Assembly (NCBI GenBank): GCA_021234155.1 | Contig: JAJEKV010000027.1 | Location: 8,232,873-8,296,872 of the forward strand | Direction: 5' to 3' | Origin: Isoetes taiwanensis | Lineage: Eukaryota > Streptophyta > Lycopodiopsida > Isoetales > Isoetaceae | Length of the DNA stretch: 64,000 nucleotides | Shown here: positions 12,468 to 24,589 of the stretch, in pieces | Numbering within the stretch: the first letter of the stretch is position 1 | How the letters are laid out: every line of letters starts with the position of its first letter | Position numbers and translations under genes: made by a program | The notes under the pieces: model-generated | The model's database searches: none | Seen by the model: only the letters and a program-made list of their open reading frames with translations | Told to the model about the DNA's origin: nothing

Positions 12468-12570
12468 AATAAAAAAAATAGAGGAAGAATGGGCCTAGAT
12501 TTTGAAGAAGTCCTTCTTCCATGGAAAAAAAATAGAGGAGGAGGAAGAAGAAGAAGAGGAGGGGAGGAGG

Positions 12571-12744
12571 AGGAAGAAGAAGAAGAAGAAGAAGAAGAAG
12601 AAGAAGAAGAAGAAGAAGAAGAAGAAGAAGAAGAAGAAGAAGAAGAAGAAGAAGAAGAAGAAGAAGAAGAAGAAGAAGAAGAAGAAGAAGAAGAAGAAGA
12701 AGAAGAAGAAGAAGAAGAAGAAGAAGAAGAAGAAGAAGAAGAAG
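12571..12744. repeat. (GAA)n microsatellite, ~58 units
   Basis: A perfect trinucleotide run, flanked by less regular GAA/GGA sequence from about 12535 to 12800. Long poly-Glu and poly-Lys frames through it are translations of the repeat, not genes. Confidence 0.98.
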
Positions 12745-13189
12745 AGATAGGAAAAGAAAGATTGAATAGAATGAGAAAGTGGTGAAGAAGAAGAAGAAGA
12801 AAATGAATAGAAGATTGGAAGAACGGAAGATTAGAAGGAAGAAACCAATGATTGGAAGATCATTGGAAGAAGAAGGAGGAGGATTCGATTCATACTAATA
12901 AGAGGCTTAAATGGATTGAAGAAAAACAAGGATGGAAAGAAGAGGAGGATAGAAATGGGATGGATTGAAAACAAATAAGAAAAACAAGAAGCCCTAAATC
13001 TATCAAACAACAAGCCTAATTCAAAAATAGAGTTGATTGATCCATTGAAATACCTTTTGGATGCTTGCTTGAAGCTTGAAAGGACAAGGAAGGATGATCC
13101 GCGCCCAAAAATCGCCACTTCTAAAAACGCCTCCAGCCGCTTAGGAACCAAAAACCAGGCGCGAAAAGCCGCTCGCTTTTCGATAAAAA

Positions 13190-13310
13190 GTTACGTGACG
13201 CCGCTGAACGACGCCGCGAGGTCGCTTTAACGACGTTTCGCAATAGTCGATTAAACGACGTCTCATAACGACGCTCTTTGTGTTAAACGACGTGCCTTTT
13301 TTTTTTATTA
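13190..13310. repeat. Right subterminal repeat region of the CACTA-like element
   Basis: Contains CGCCGCTGAACGACGCCG, GTCGCTTTAACGACG, TTAAACGACG twice and ATAACGACG, matching the left-end motif family. It ends in a T run and AT-rich sequence; the terminal CACTA tip is not seen. Confidence 0.6.
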
Positions 13311-13339
13311 AGTTATAATTATAAGTTATTATTATAATT

Positions 13340-14470
13340 ATAATAATACTTGTTAAGTCAAGTGCACACACGCTCAATCCTTACAATTGCAATTGATGGT
13401 GAATTTGACGAGAATGGGCTCCATGTGACACATCCATTCCAAAAGATTATAGTTGGGCCCTCGGAGACCTTTGGAAGACCACGATTTTAAATTCCATCGA
13501 TAACATCAGATTATATCCTCCACACTAGGCCAAAGTAAGTCTTGATTCAATGAAGGCGGGGATTATTATGGGGTACCAAGTGAGTTACCTTGGCATTAAT
13601 TTTCAAAGCCACATTCGGCCAAGTATCGATCATTTATATTACGGGAGGAACTCCAATCGATTAACAACTCCAACGTCGATGGAAACGGTTTGTTAAACGG
13701 CCCCGCAAAACATCTCTCTCTCGTATAAGTATGCATTGCATCTTCCTTCAGAAATACATATAAAAAGGAATCAAACCATTACACAAAGATAGAGATCAGT
13801 CTCCGAGGTAGAATGCATAGAATAAACTCGTGGCTCTTTTTAATGAGATTTTAAAGCATTGAACATCATTGAAACTCGTGAATATCGATGGGGAGGAAAT
13901 CAACATGATGCTATTGGTAACAATGATATGTATAACAAGGAATCGTGAGAATGATAGTTGGGGAATTGCATCAAATGGAAATGACGATGGGGAGGAGGCA
14001 ACTCAGATGCCAATGATTCTTGGGGTATTGCTTCCAATGAAACTCACACATCTGGAGCAGATAATAATGGAGCACTAGTTGGCAATGATTACTTATGTAT
14101 TTTATCTATCCTTCTTTATCTATCCACCCTAGATTTCTCCATCCTTGTTTATCTATCCACTTTAATAAACTGCATTTGTGCACCATTGAGCTTCACTTGC
14201 TTTCATATACTAAATCAAGTTTGCCAATCACTGGGCCATGATCAGAAAGGCAAACATATGGCTCACCGTGTTGCTCTTCTCAGATACACCTACACAAGGC
14301 ATGCCCCCATGCCCATGCAAAGCCGCGAAGAAGAGCTTTTTGATTTGCCATATTCTCTCGCATGATCACATACAACTTCATATATGGTTGCTTTCATAGA
14401 TTACCGCTAGGGTTTTGACACGCCTTCGTGGTTCAAACGACGCCTCACCACCTTTGAAGTTCCCCAGGCC
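13340..14470. other. No recognisable gene
   Basis: Unassigned sequence outside the CACTA-like element. Small open frames (for example 13869-14078) lack motifs and splice context. Confidence 0.3.
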
Positions 14471-14475
14471 TTGGG

Positions 14476-15824
14476 GAGAGGAAATTTGGGGCTGTCGAGG
14501 AGGAAATCAAGGTCCAAGGCCCGCTGCCAACACCCCAACCCCACACAAGACACGGCCAAGGTCCCGCCACCGACAAGAGGGTCAAACGTGAACCCCTGTG
14601 TGGGCCGTGCTCTAGAAAGGGTTTATTAAGAAATGAAGTCCCGGTCTGCTGCACTTGGGACTCCGGCCGAGAAGCAAAGAAATGAATACGGAGCAAGGGG
14701 AACTGACGGAGGCCGGAGTTTGGGCCTTTCCTCCCGATGTGGGTGTAGAAGTCGGGGGCGCTGGCAAGACATTCGTGAAATTCGCACTAATGCAGGCTGT
14801 AACGGGCCAGCCCCGGTTTTTACAGCGATCCCTAATTCATCTCCGCAAAGACACTTTACCAATTTCTTCGGGAATTTCTTAGTAGAAGGCTCAGGGTCAG
14901 CAGTTAGTATTAGAACGTCAAAGGCAGCCCGCTGCTGTGGCAACCGAGCTGGCACCCTTCCTCAAGCAAACGAGGCCAGGACCTTGCAGGGATCCTCACA
15001 AAGAGAGTCCGACCCCGTGAGGCGGATCCAAAGTTCCCCGAGGTACTCTTCCCCGGGCAACCGGGCCCCCTGGGCCGAGACGCCACGACCACCCTCTCCC
15101 GAGCCCTGCCCCCTATCCGACCGCTTGGATCCTCCGCTCAGGGCCCCCCTTCGAAGGTCCAAAAGATTCCAGATCGGGTCCGGAGAACTTTGTCAAAGTT
15201 GTGACCTTTTGCAGGGCCCCAAGAGGGAGAGTCCTGACCCTGAGGCTTTGAGAGAAACCGGGCGGCCAGACTGCTTTCGCTGATCCGCATCGGGCTCCCC
15301 TTTTCGAAGGTCCAAATCCAGACGGGTCCGAGAATAGACCTGGGCGCCCCTGCCTTGTAGAAACCGTCCTCGACCGATGTTCGGCAAATAGACCCTAAAT
15401 TACCCTAGTGGGAGCAAAGTTACACACGGTTTTATGAAAGAAGGAAACACTCACGCCTCCACGACAAAGATCCCGCATGCACATCCTAGGCCAATTGACT
15501 ACGAAAGTGTGATGGAAGTGAGCTACTTTGGCGCTTTTGACCCGGGTGGTCTTCTGGCCACGAACTTGGTCCTCAGGCAATGTCGACGCTCGAGTCCATT
15601 GGCGTAGTCAGATCGCGATTCCGGAGAATGAGGTCGCCCGGCCCGGTCCCCAAAATTCGGGAGAGGAAATTGGGTGCTGAGCTCCTGAGGGGATTTTAGG
15701 GTCCGCGCTTCCAAGGCCAACACCCCAACCCCACTAAGACACGCACAAGGCAAAGGTCCCGCCTAATTCCATAAGGAGAGTTCAAACGTGAAACCCTGGG
15801 CTGTCGCCTCTAGAAGGGTTTACG
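14476..15824. repeat. GC-rich block bounded by direct repeats, origin unknown
   Basis: Two similar ~150-bp segments (14476-14626 and 15661-15824) share GAGAGGAAATT, AACACCCCAACCCCAC, AGGTCCCGCC, TCAAACGTGAA and CTCTAGAAAGGGTTTA. Between them lies sequence much richer in GC than the surroundings. It holds an internal repeat, TTCGAAGGTCCAAA, at about 15151 and 15304. A 216-residue open frame (14633-15283, plus) crosses the block, but other frames are open too and none shows a family motif. It could be one period of a longer tandem repeat, part of a retroelement, or organelle-derived DNA. I cannot decide between these. Confidence 0.45.
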
Positions 15825-15949
15825 CTTTTTAAAGCCGAACTTCTCAGACAATCATACCCCAAATGAGGATCGCCATCTATGGTCTAGATAGAGGAATAAC
15901 TTGCAATATGCCATTCAACAAATTCTCGCCGATGCCCTGAGTCACCTCC

Positions 15950-16180
15950 TGTGTGAATATGCACCCAAACCAAAAGGGGTTTCAGGGGGATTTAATTAAA
16001 GTTGTAAGTCGTAATGGTCCGTGTTGCGTAACCAAACGGTTTCGTGGGGATTTAATTAAAGTTGTAAGTCATAATGGTTTGTGTTATGGTTTGTAAGATA
16101 ATATCAAGCCAAAGCCGGTTTTAGGGATTTAATTAAAGTTGTAAGAAGTAATGATTTGTGTTGTGGGTTTATAAGATAAT
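15950..16180 (+). repeat. Three partial copies of the 440-bp repeat's 5' end
   Basis: GGGGATTTAATTAAAGTTGTAAG (allowing small changes) occurs three times in succession. The first copy begins GAATATGCACCC...GGGGTTTCAGGGGG, which matches the start of the repeat arrayed at 37.1-38.9 kb (GAATATGTAGCA...GGGGTTCCAGGGGG). The later two copies lack the very start. These look like old, diverged, truncated tandem copies. Confidence 0.5.
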
Positions 16181-16362
16181 ATCTATCTTATTTATAAAGC
16201 ATGTGGGCCTTTTAAAAGAAATTGTTGGCCTTTTTAAAAAATAAAAGGTCAAGGCCTATTTTAGCATGCATTGTTGTGGTGGCTTTTTCAAACCATATAT
16301 AATGATACATTCAATTTTGATTTTTCTTTTTCTTACCTAATTTTTTCCGTGGTTCTGCCTCA

Positions 16363-16430
16363 GTGAAGCCGACACGCAGTGGATATTTTTCTCGTGTTCG
16401 GGTGAAGCCGACACGCGGTGGATATTTTGA
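16363..16430. repeat. 39-bp tandem duplication
   Basis: GTGAAGCCGACACGC(A/G)GTGG followed by ATATTTT occurs at 16363 and 16402 with one substitution in the core. Confidence 0.85.
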
Positions 16431-16449
16431 TTTTCAATTCCTTCGGGTC

Positions 16450-18530
16450 AGAAGCAAAACAATTCAATCGTCACCGGAGAAGAAATTTTGCTTTCAAGCA
16501 AAGTCCGGGGCTAATGATCCGCCGATGTAAGCTTCGCGGTACACGTAACTAGTCCGTTGATCTTCGCGACTGCGGTAAACACAAGATGTAATTATGCCCC
16601 ACCCGGGGCCCATCCGCGCTGGGCAAAGACCGGCAACGCAAGTCCCATAATCCCTCGGCCGCAACCCTGAATATGCAAAAATTCAACCTCCGCCCAAAAG
16701 AAAATTTTCAGCTCAAATTCCTCGAGCTTCCGGAGTTAGGAGAACTTCCGACGAAAATTGATCCTCAGTGATGGACCCATACCGATAGCCATAGCCATAG
16801 ATACACTCTAAAAATTTGGCTTGGATGAATTTGGCAAAATGGGGCTTGAATTAGGCTTGGATGAATTGGGCTTAAATGGGGTTTGAATGCGGCGTATTGA
16901 GGTCCTGAAACCGAGATTGAATCCTGAAGTAGGGTACCGAAGAATTAGAAGGCAAAGATCCGCTTTTACACCGGTGGGTCACTTTTATACAGCCTTTGAT
17001 CATCACAGTAATCCGCCAATATGTAGCGCATTTTGCTTGGATAAAAAAATCGATTTCCCCTTGGCGACATAGCAGCTCGCATGGTCGGGCATTGAATCCA
17101 AGTAAAATTGCCGCGATGTATCCATGATCAAAGTGAAGAATTGGACCGCTTTTGCCAAAGCCCATTTGGACGCAATAAGCCCCCATTTTTCTATTGCATC
17201 GCTACCGGGCTTACGGACGAGCTAGATTGCATCATTTCATTTCCATTTTAATACTTGATTAATGCCGAATCGCCTAGAATGTGATGCTCGCGGCAGCCCA
17301 AACGAATTGATTTTGACCGCTTACATTTGAATCGTAGAAACCTTCGCTAACATTCACCGGATTCGCATTTTGTGAAGAACCCATCAATAATTAGACCAAA
17401 GAATCGACTATTTACGATTATAGCCATGTTTGATTGATTGGCTATGCCGAAACAAAGTTTGGGGGTTGAATTGAATGTGTTTTATGTACGAAGATGTGCA
17501 CTGGCACTTATTTTGATCGTAATTGCAAAGCAGTGTAGTCCTTGGGCCGATAGCCATCAATTGGTTCCCAGATTCGTCCTTCCTTTCTTTGCACCCCTTT
17601 ATCCGTCATAAGGGATATAAGCAAACTAATAGATCGAAGGCCACATTGGGTCCGCTTTGAAGAATCACCATGGCATATTGCAAAACCATATGGGCAAGGT
17701 CATATGAGAATTGGCATGGGCATTGTTTGAAGTAGGAGGATGAGAAGGGATGAAGGATTTAAAAAGAAATAAACGCCGCCTTGATATTTCGGCTTTTTTG
17801 CCTTGTTATTAAAACCCGAACTTCGGCCGATGCTTTCTTGATTTTTGGTGCCTAATGTTGCCGGAAAAATTTGGAACGCCGGAAATATCATATGCCGCTT
17901 ATTTTCGTCTGTTGCCGGTAGAAATTTCGGCTTCAGCTTCAGTTACCGCTGCCGCCGCCGCCAGGCTTTCCCCGGCCCCCCTCGCCGGCAAGAATTACCC
18001 GTCTCGGAAAGCCGCCAGCAGATCTCCTTGTAGCAAGCCCTTCGTAGAATACAATGGAACAGAGTTGGAGCCGCTCTTTCGTGCAAATCCTCTGAAGGGG
18101 CGTGTATGGCACTTCCATATTTGGTCAGGGTGAAGCTTCATTGCATGGCAAAGAATGGCGATAGCAACATTCGATATGCCCCAACCTTGAACCCGTGATC
18201 AAATCGACCTTCTTAGGACAGCGAATCTCGGTCTGGTGCATGTCTATGCCTAGAGTGGTCTAAAGAAAGGCACCAACTTCTACCAACAACTTGAGATGTT
18301 TTCTCACCGCACCACAAGAATAGGCTACAAACCCCTTTTGTTGTTTTGGCAATTGGCTATGATTTTATCCATCCATGGAGATTTATATGCAAAGGAGCAA
18401 CCATCTCTTTTTCTCTCATTTCAAGGCAATGCTCTCATGGTCATGTTGATTTTAGTTGTAGTGGCACCCTTCCAATGACATCCTCGAGAGGTTTCCTTCC
18501 TACGCACCACTAGAATAGACTATGGTGTTG
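16450..18530. other. No recognisable gene; one GC-rich open segment
   Basis: Unassigned. The minus-strand frame at 16872-17186 and the plus-strand frames at 17845-18133 are open. The latter is locally GC-rich and rich in Ala/Ser, as plant transit peptides can be, but no family motif, start context or splice support was found. Confidence 0.25.
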
Positions 18531-18541
18531 TAACTCCAAAG

Positions 18542-18712
18542 AATTAATATGAGTTATGGTGCTGAATATGAAGGAGGGGCATCATCGACATTCAATTACA
18601 GACAAGTTATTCTCTCTGCCTAAATTAATATGAGTTATGGTGTCAATATGAAGGAGGGCAAATATCGACATTCAATTACAGAGACAAGTTATTCTCTGTT
18701 GCCTGGACATGA
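18542..18712. repeat. 81-bp tandem duplication
   Basis: AATTAATATGAGTTATGGTG begins each copy (18542 and 18623). Both continue through AATATGAAGGAGGG, ATCGACATTCAATTACAGA and ACAAGTTATTCTCT with a few changes. Confidence 0.85.
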
Positions 18713-18719
18713 GGCAATT

Positions 18720-19920
18720 GTTCCTTTCATTTTGGGATGGATTTTTCTACTTTGTCTTTATGGATCCGATACTATTAACTCTTAGCCTTCATGCTTAGTA
18801 GATGGTTTCGTGTTGCAACTATTGGCCTTGATTTCATATTATCTGTGTTATTTACCAAAGCCATGAGCTCAAATGAGAAAATTATGAGATGGATAGGTTT
18901 ATGAATGCTTTTATTGGTTAATAATTGTTTCAGAAAGTTCCTAAAATCAGACATATTAAATCAACTACTCACTGAAGAAGTTTTGCTCCAATGGTATCAC
19001 ATTTGCTTTATGGTCTTTTAGTGCTTGGTATGGCAGTATGCCCATGATGCCCAAGTAATGACTACTAGATTTGTTCTACTTTCACATTTTTTGCATTGTC
19101 TATATAGTGATCGATTAAATTATGATTAAAATAGCAACAGAAGGAGATGCACATGGATGAACTGCCTCAGGAAGGCAGTCTGATGGGAGCCTTTGACAAA
19201 GGCTACAGAACTCCAGATGGACCGACCTTGTTGTAGCTCGAAACAGCAGATTCACAGACAGAAAAAAAGGCAATTGGCAAATATCCTGATATCTCAGATA
19301 GAAAAAAGAGGCGACTGCAAACAAAGTGAATCACATAAGAGAAGCGAGAATTTATCGGATTGGGACAAGAACTGCTTCTTTTAAAGCTAGGATTGCCGTA
19401 AACACCGCCTCGGGAATGATTTCTTCATACTTAAGTCTGTATGCTAAATGATCAATGAATCAAGAACTTTCGTTGTTGGACGATATTTTTGAGGAAAAAT
19501 GAAGTGTAGCATCGATCTAGACCAAATGACTAGAATCGAAAGCATAAATTAGAAGAACGTAAGTTGTTTATGCCGCAGATTAAAAATAATATTATTTTGC
19601 TATGTTCCCTCCTAAGATTTGAAGTGTATAATTTTTCACACTCTTACCTCTATTTCTAACACCTCCCTTATTGTATTTTTACAACTAGGGTCGACTTAAA
19701 CTTAAATATCTATACAACAAGCATCTCTACACTATGGAATTTAACTTTCACAATGTTCACAACGACGATGAAGAATGCCATGCCCTTGGCCACAAGGGAT
19801 AAATTTCTTGTAAAAAATAAAAGGCCATCTATTTTCAATGACATTTTTTTTTTCTTTTATTTTTAGTGACTTAGATATCTTTTTTTCTTCTAACAATCGC
19901 TTGCCACCAAAATCTCCCCG
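18720..19920. other. No recognisable gene
   Basis: AT-rich spacer. Nothing supported on either strand. Confidence 0.35.
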
Positions 19921-19924
19921 CCGC

Positions 19925-20045
19925 TTCTATTCTATTCTATTCTATTCTCTTTTGTACTTTGGGTCCCATAGGCCGCTTGGTTCCCCGTGGACGAAAAATT
20001 CATCTTATCTTATCTTATCTATTCTATTCTTATTTTATTAAAGCT
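19925..20045 (+). mobile_element. Truncated 3' end of the LINE family, with a CTTAT tail
   Basis: GGGTCCCATAGGCCG, then CGTGGACGA, then (CTTAT)n matches, on the opposite strand, the 3' end of the LINE at 42.3-47.2 kb. Only the last ~50 bp plus tail are present. A (TTCTA)n run lies immediately before it, so this insertion is flanked by simple repeats on both sides. Confidence 0.7.
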
Positions 20046-20049
20046 TTTT

Positions 20050-20895
20050 TTTTTTCAACAAAAAAAGTTTGAAAAAGCATGCCTCTATAAACTTAAAATT
20101 TCCAAGCCATAAATATATGCTAATATTGCCTTGCACTATATATGCCTTGAATAATATATCTCATATGACTTTTGTCTTCATTGCATTTCTAATTGTGGTT
20201 GTGATTGTGTACGAGTTTTCATGATTTTACATTGTATTACTTTCATCCTTGTGGTTCTTCAAGGCATTGTCATTCTTGTGTTCTATTTGATGTTTCAAAT
20301 ATTAGACCTTTGGCTTTAACATTTTGAACATGTTCTATATTTGCATGGCTCCTAGGAAGGAGGACATCCATAATTGGAATTTAGGATTATATGCATAATG
20401 TCAATGTCATGTCATTTTTATATTACGGACATCTTGGAGACCAAATGATCTCTAGTGGACTTATACTATATGGCACAAACACGTGAGAGGTCATAATAGG
20501 AATCTACCGAAGAGCACATGTCCAACAATCTATATCTAGAACATGTCATATAACCAAATGTGTATGTATACCTTACAATAACCTCTAATTAATAATATTT
20601 GCCAATGGTAAAGAGCAAGAATTTGGGGTCGCAGCATTTGGCTCCAAAGACCTAGAAAACATGTTTTGAGTAATGTTCTCAGCTGGAATTGCATGGACAG
20701 TCTAACTTGATAATATAGCCTAATTTGCAACTATTCCAGCTTTGTCATATGCATGTTGACAACGATTTTCATGCTCTAATAATGCATTTCCATAGAAATG
20801 CCTAGGCCGTAGCAATGATGGCATCAATGATGGCGTAAATGGTACCAGGACTATTGCTAGTTTTAGACCTAGATTCTATAAGTTGAGATAAATTC
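20050..20895. other. No recognisable gene
   Basis: AT-rich spacer with no supported feature. Confidence 0.35.
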
Positions 20896-20898
20896 TAT

Positions 20899-21034
20899 TG
20901 CCCATCTAGGCGGTGATCTAGTGATTAGACATCTGGTTTGGCCTAACTCACCCATAGGTTCAAATCTCACTGAATACAGCTCGGTGGAAGGTGTGGCGAG
21001 TGCAAGTCTTGTTGCCGAGGTTGTGTAATTTGAA
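20899..21034 (+). mobile_element. tRNA-derived SINE
   Basis: An A-box-like TGATCTAGTGATTAGA (20913) and a B-box GGTTCAAATCT (20956) are spaced as in a tRNA gene. They are followed by ~65 bp of unrelated body and a run of 12 A. Box spacing, short length and A-tail fit a tRNA-derived SINE. No clean target-site duplication was seen, and the head does not fold as an intact tRNA by eye. Confidence 0.7.
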
Positions 21035-21079
21035 AAAAAAAAAAGTCTTTAGATTCCATTAGAAATTAATTAGACTTTA

Positions 21080-21370
21080 GATTCCATTAGAAATTAGTTT
21101 AGATTGTTTTGAAGATAAAACAACAGAATGCATTGCACATTATGTTCTAGAGATGGCCTTTACCTTTTTTCTTATGGACTCTTTGCACAAGTACATATTT
21201 TGCCACCTCTGTAGTAAAGAATAAGTTCTGATTCAATTAGAAATTAGTCTATATTGTTTGAAGATTAAAAAATCAGAATGCAAATGTTCTGATATGGCCT
21301 TGCTTTTTGCTTATTGTCTCTACACAAGCATGCTACCAGAAGCTACATTTTTCGCCACCTTTCAGTGCAC
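21080..21370. repeat. Diverged ~155-bp local duplication
   Basis: The segment from ATTAGTTTAGATTGTTTTGAAG (about 21093) to TTTTGCCACCT is repeated from about 21244 to 21361 as ATTAGTCTATATTGTTTGAAG to TTTCGCCACCT, with small insertions and deletions. No coding role is apparent. Confidence 0.65.
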
Positions 21371-21399
21371 ATCTCCCACATTCTGCTTCAGAATTGCAC

Positions 21400-23940
21400 G
21401 AAGATACTGTGATCTAATTTTTGAAGCTTGTTGTTTACTGGATCGCATCTAGCAGCTTACATCTGAAATACGTTTAAAACCAGTTTCTAGTACTCTACCT
21501 GTACTGTGAAGAGCATATACAAAAATGGGACCACCTACACAAATATGAGCATGCCCACACCACTACTGCATTGTAGATAAGATAAATGGAACCTTGCAAG
21601 GCTTGAAATTGGCAGACAATTATAATGTTAGCTAATGAAATTTAAAGCAAATCAGACTATGTGCTTGAACTATAAGCAACCGGACATTGCTCTAAAGAAA
21701 TGAAAGTACACTGAAAAAACGATCATGATTTCCAGAGAAGCAGCAATTGAACATGAACATAACCAAAGTAATGGCCATTGACTAAGATGGTTGTCATGAT
21801 TAAGGAGCTTCTAATCTAGTCCAATGAACCCAAAAATACATCTTTTTGTTTGTCCATTTTCTCTTCAAATCTGATTCTGCAAGAAATAAAGGTGAAAGGA
21901 TGCAGAAGATATTGCCATGTCTAGGCATTTTACAACTGGAGAATGGAAAGAAGGTCGATACATGCAAAGGATTCAATGGCAATGCATTAGGGAATAAGCC
22001 TAAATAGCTTGTTTCCCTCATTATAGTAAGCAGATTGAAGTATGGGCAGATGAGCAAAGTAGGTAAGTGCTACGCAAATGAGAGCAAGATAACTACTATA
22101 TGGCATGCATGAAAAGTGCTTATAGAGAATGTTAAATTCATATTTTAGTTAGACACTTCATGTTTAAACTTCATTATTTTATGTGAGAGGATACTCAATG
22201 TGAGTGACCAATCAACATGCATAAATCCTCATCTTTTGGCCACTTCATCTTTGCAAACCTCTTAACGTTTTGAAGATCTGAAGACATTGCCTAGATGCAA
22301 ATGATAATGCTACTAGCTTCCTCAATTCATTATTCGCAACACCTCCATCTCCATACAAGTTTTTCTGTCATGGGGAGGAGATTTTGGCAACTATATAACA
22401 CACCTTAGTGCGTTTGCAAAAGTTTGACTTAGAATTTTAGCATATTCTTTGGTAATTAGAAGATAGTCAGTTACACAATGCAGACTTGCCACATTCAAAA
22501 TCATAATTTCCTGACCTTCGTGATGATAGGCTGCACTCTTCTAAAATTGTTGGAGATACTTTGTCACCTCGCTCGCCTCTCTAATCCTTTGGATGCAAGT
22601 GCTGAGGTGGTTTGATGTATACCTAAAAGAATGACATTGCACGAAATTTGCTTGCAACAGAGCTCCGAACCCATAATGTGCGGGCAGAGGCTATTTCGTC
22701 TAATTACAGACCCAGATTATCTTTGATAATGGCCTCCTTGGCCTCTATAAATTTGCAATGATTCTCAAGAAATCGCTGTTTGCTTCCGCCTAGTAAGCTA
22801 AATAGCCTCATTACCAAAGCATTACATTAGAGAATGTGCCAGTAAGTAATTTCGGCTTTGCTCGCCTTGCTTTGTTCTAACTGCTCGCCAAGCCGCTTGC
22901 CCCCGCACATTACCTATATAAAAGAACCATGTCAATGTTGCTCCAACGCCAGGCACCCGCCATTTGCTGAAACCCAATCCTATGATTACACACCTTTAAC
23001 CGCACCTTGCCACTAACCTATATTGGCCGGGCAATTACCAAAACACTCATTTTGAAACTAAAACACTGAATTCTCCGCTTAACTTCCTTGCTTTCAATTT
23101 AAATGACAAGAGATGTTCCCAACCTTTTGATCACATCCTCCGCATCGATCTACCATCGTAGTAGATTTATTGACACAAAAAATTTTGTTAGTCGTGACCG
23201 CTACTTCTGGGAAATGTAGAGTGCGAAAATTGCGGTTCTACAACAAACTTCCACTATCGCATGTGGAATCTGGCGCTAGGTGAACCGAAAAAATCAATTA
23301 AATTATCTTCTGATATGTAACTGTATTTATAGTTTTTCTTTAGCAGGCTTGCCTAACCTTAATGTCATCTCTTTTTCTTCTAAGTATTCAAATGTTCACT
23401 GGGCCGCTGATGACTTTAAGTTGTGATATATCATGAAAATGCTATATTTCACCAATTTTATGGATCTATATTCGATGGCTTAGTAGGATGTGTTAGCTCA
23501 AAAGATCTATAAAATTACCAAAATTTAATAATATGGCATCCTAGTTATATGAAATTCGCCAAATTAGTGGACATTCTATAGTAGGAGATCTTAATTCTTG
23601 GTAAGACATTTTAATTCTACTAAATTTGTGTCTATAAAAAAGTTAGGAAAATATAAAACAATCGCCACCATTTCTATGGGTTAGAAATAGACAGAGGATA
23701 TAAAGTCATCACTGTTCATGTTCTTATTGCCCTCGCAATAGAACTGACACTCTTTGGATGAGGAGGCCACATCATCTTTTAGCCCTATTTATAGCCCATT
23801 TTTTTTTTCTTGGTTGGCCACAAAAGAAACATTATGTTGAAGCGAAGTGCGCACATTGAAAGGGAACATGTTGAGGTGGGCGATGCACATCTCCACAATC
23901 CCAAGGGGACCGTGAGTCGCAGTTGCCGCGGTTAGCAGAT
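21400..23940. other. No recognisable gene
   Basis: 2.5 kb of AT-rich sequence without a supported exon, RNA gene or clear repeat. Part of 23.1-23.3 kb is less AT-rich, but shows nothing I can name. Confidence 0.35.
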
Positions 23941-23965
23941 TGTGAGCTACCTCAAGATCTTCTCG

Positions 23966-24585
23966 CTACTCGGAGCCCCGAACTTGCGTATTATAGGGGT
24001 TGCAGAGGCAGAAGATGATGCCCTTTCTGATATGGATGCTGCTTTGCATTTTTTCACTGATGTCATGCATGTGAAGGCTGGTGGAGTTGTCTCCGCTACT
24101 AGGTGGGAGCGGCAAGACCTCGATCGCCCTCGCCATCTTTTGGTTCGGTTTCAAGACACTCTTAGTCACTTACATGTTCTTCAAAGATGGAAACCATCTC
24201 GAGGGACTAGTTTCTCAAGACAGAGGACCTCTCTCCTCTTCAATTGTGTACTGTAAGGAGGAGCTCTCAGAAGGTGAGGGCAGCCCTACCCTGCAAAAAA
24301 AAGAAATGGGCAAGCAGGCTGTGGGAGGCGCTGCAATTATTCTAGATCAATGGCCTTCCAATCCTTGGACTGGCTATGTCTAGATAATTTTAGAAGCATA
24401 AATTTACTACTAGCATTAGCATTATCTTATCTTATTCTTGGTAGCCTTTTAATATTTGGTTATTGTGTTTGGTGATGGGGCCTAGTCCCCGTGTTTTAGA
24501 TGGGTTTTGCCTCTTGCATGTGTTGCCCCATAACCCGTGGGTTCCCGTGGACGAAAAATTTATCTTATCTTATCTTATCTTGTTG
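23966..24585 (+). pseudogene. LINE remnant: ORF1 RRM-like domain joined to a LINE 3' end
   Basis: The plus-strand frame from 23942 contains NLRIIGVAEAEDD, then HFFTDVMHV, then RPRHLLVRFQDTLSHLHVL. This is the pattern of the RRM-like domain of L1-type LINE ORF1 proteins. Reading continues with frame shifts through the segment typical of the domain's end (KEELSE). Instead of endonuclease and reverse transcriptase, ~180 bp later comes the LINE family 3' end: CGTGGACGA then (CTTAT)n (24547-24582). The element therefore lost all of ORF2, or was made by recombination. The P-loop-like GGSGKTS in an overlapping frame is accidental. Confidence 0.6.
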
Positions 24586-24589
24586 ATGT

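Larger units (their letters stand above)
7061..13310. mobile_element. CACTA-like DNA transposon (right tip not intact)
   Basis: The left end begins CACTACAAAACC, the signature terminus of CACTA (En/Spm) transposons. It is followed by ~500 bp of GC-rich subterminal sequence full of ACGACG and GACGTC motifs. A matching block of ACGACG/GACGTC motifs lies at 13190-13310, next to a T-rich run. Left and right blocks bracket an AT-rich interior, as in CACTA elements. The expected right tip TTTTGTAGTG is absent, so that end is truncated or diverged. No TnpD-type transposase domain was recognised; the interior instead holds a kinase-like pseudogene on the minus strand. It is probably a non-autonomous copy that captured a gene. 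Confidence 0.65.

Noticed and set aside
12489-12785. Poly-Glu and poly-Lys proteins
   Set aside because: They are different-frame translations of the GAA microsatellite.
14655-14882. P-loop-like GGAGKTFVKF frame
   Set aside because: Short, in a GC-rich block where several frames are open, and without Walker B or any neighbouring support.
24081-24383. P-loop ATPase (GGSGKTS)
   Set aside because: Overlaps the LINE ORF1 RRM-like frame, which explains the sequence better; no other ATPase motif follows.
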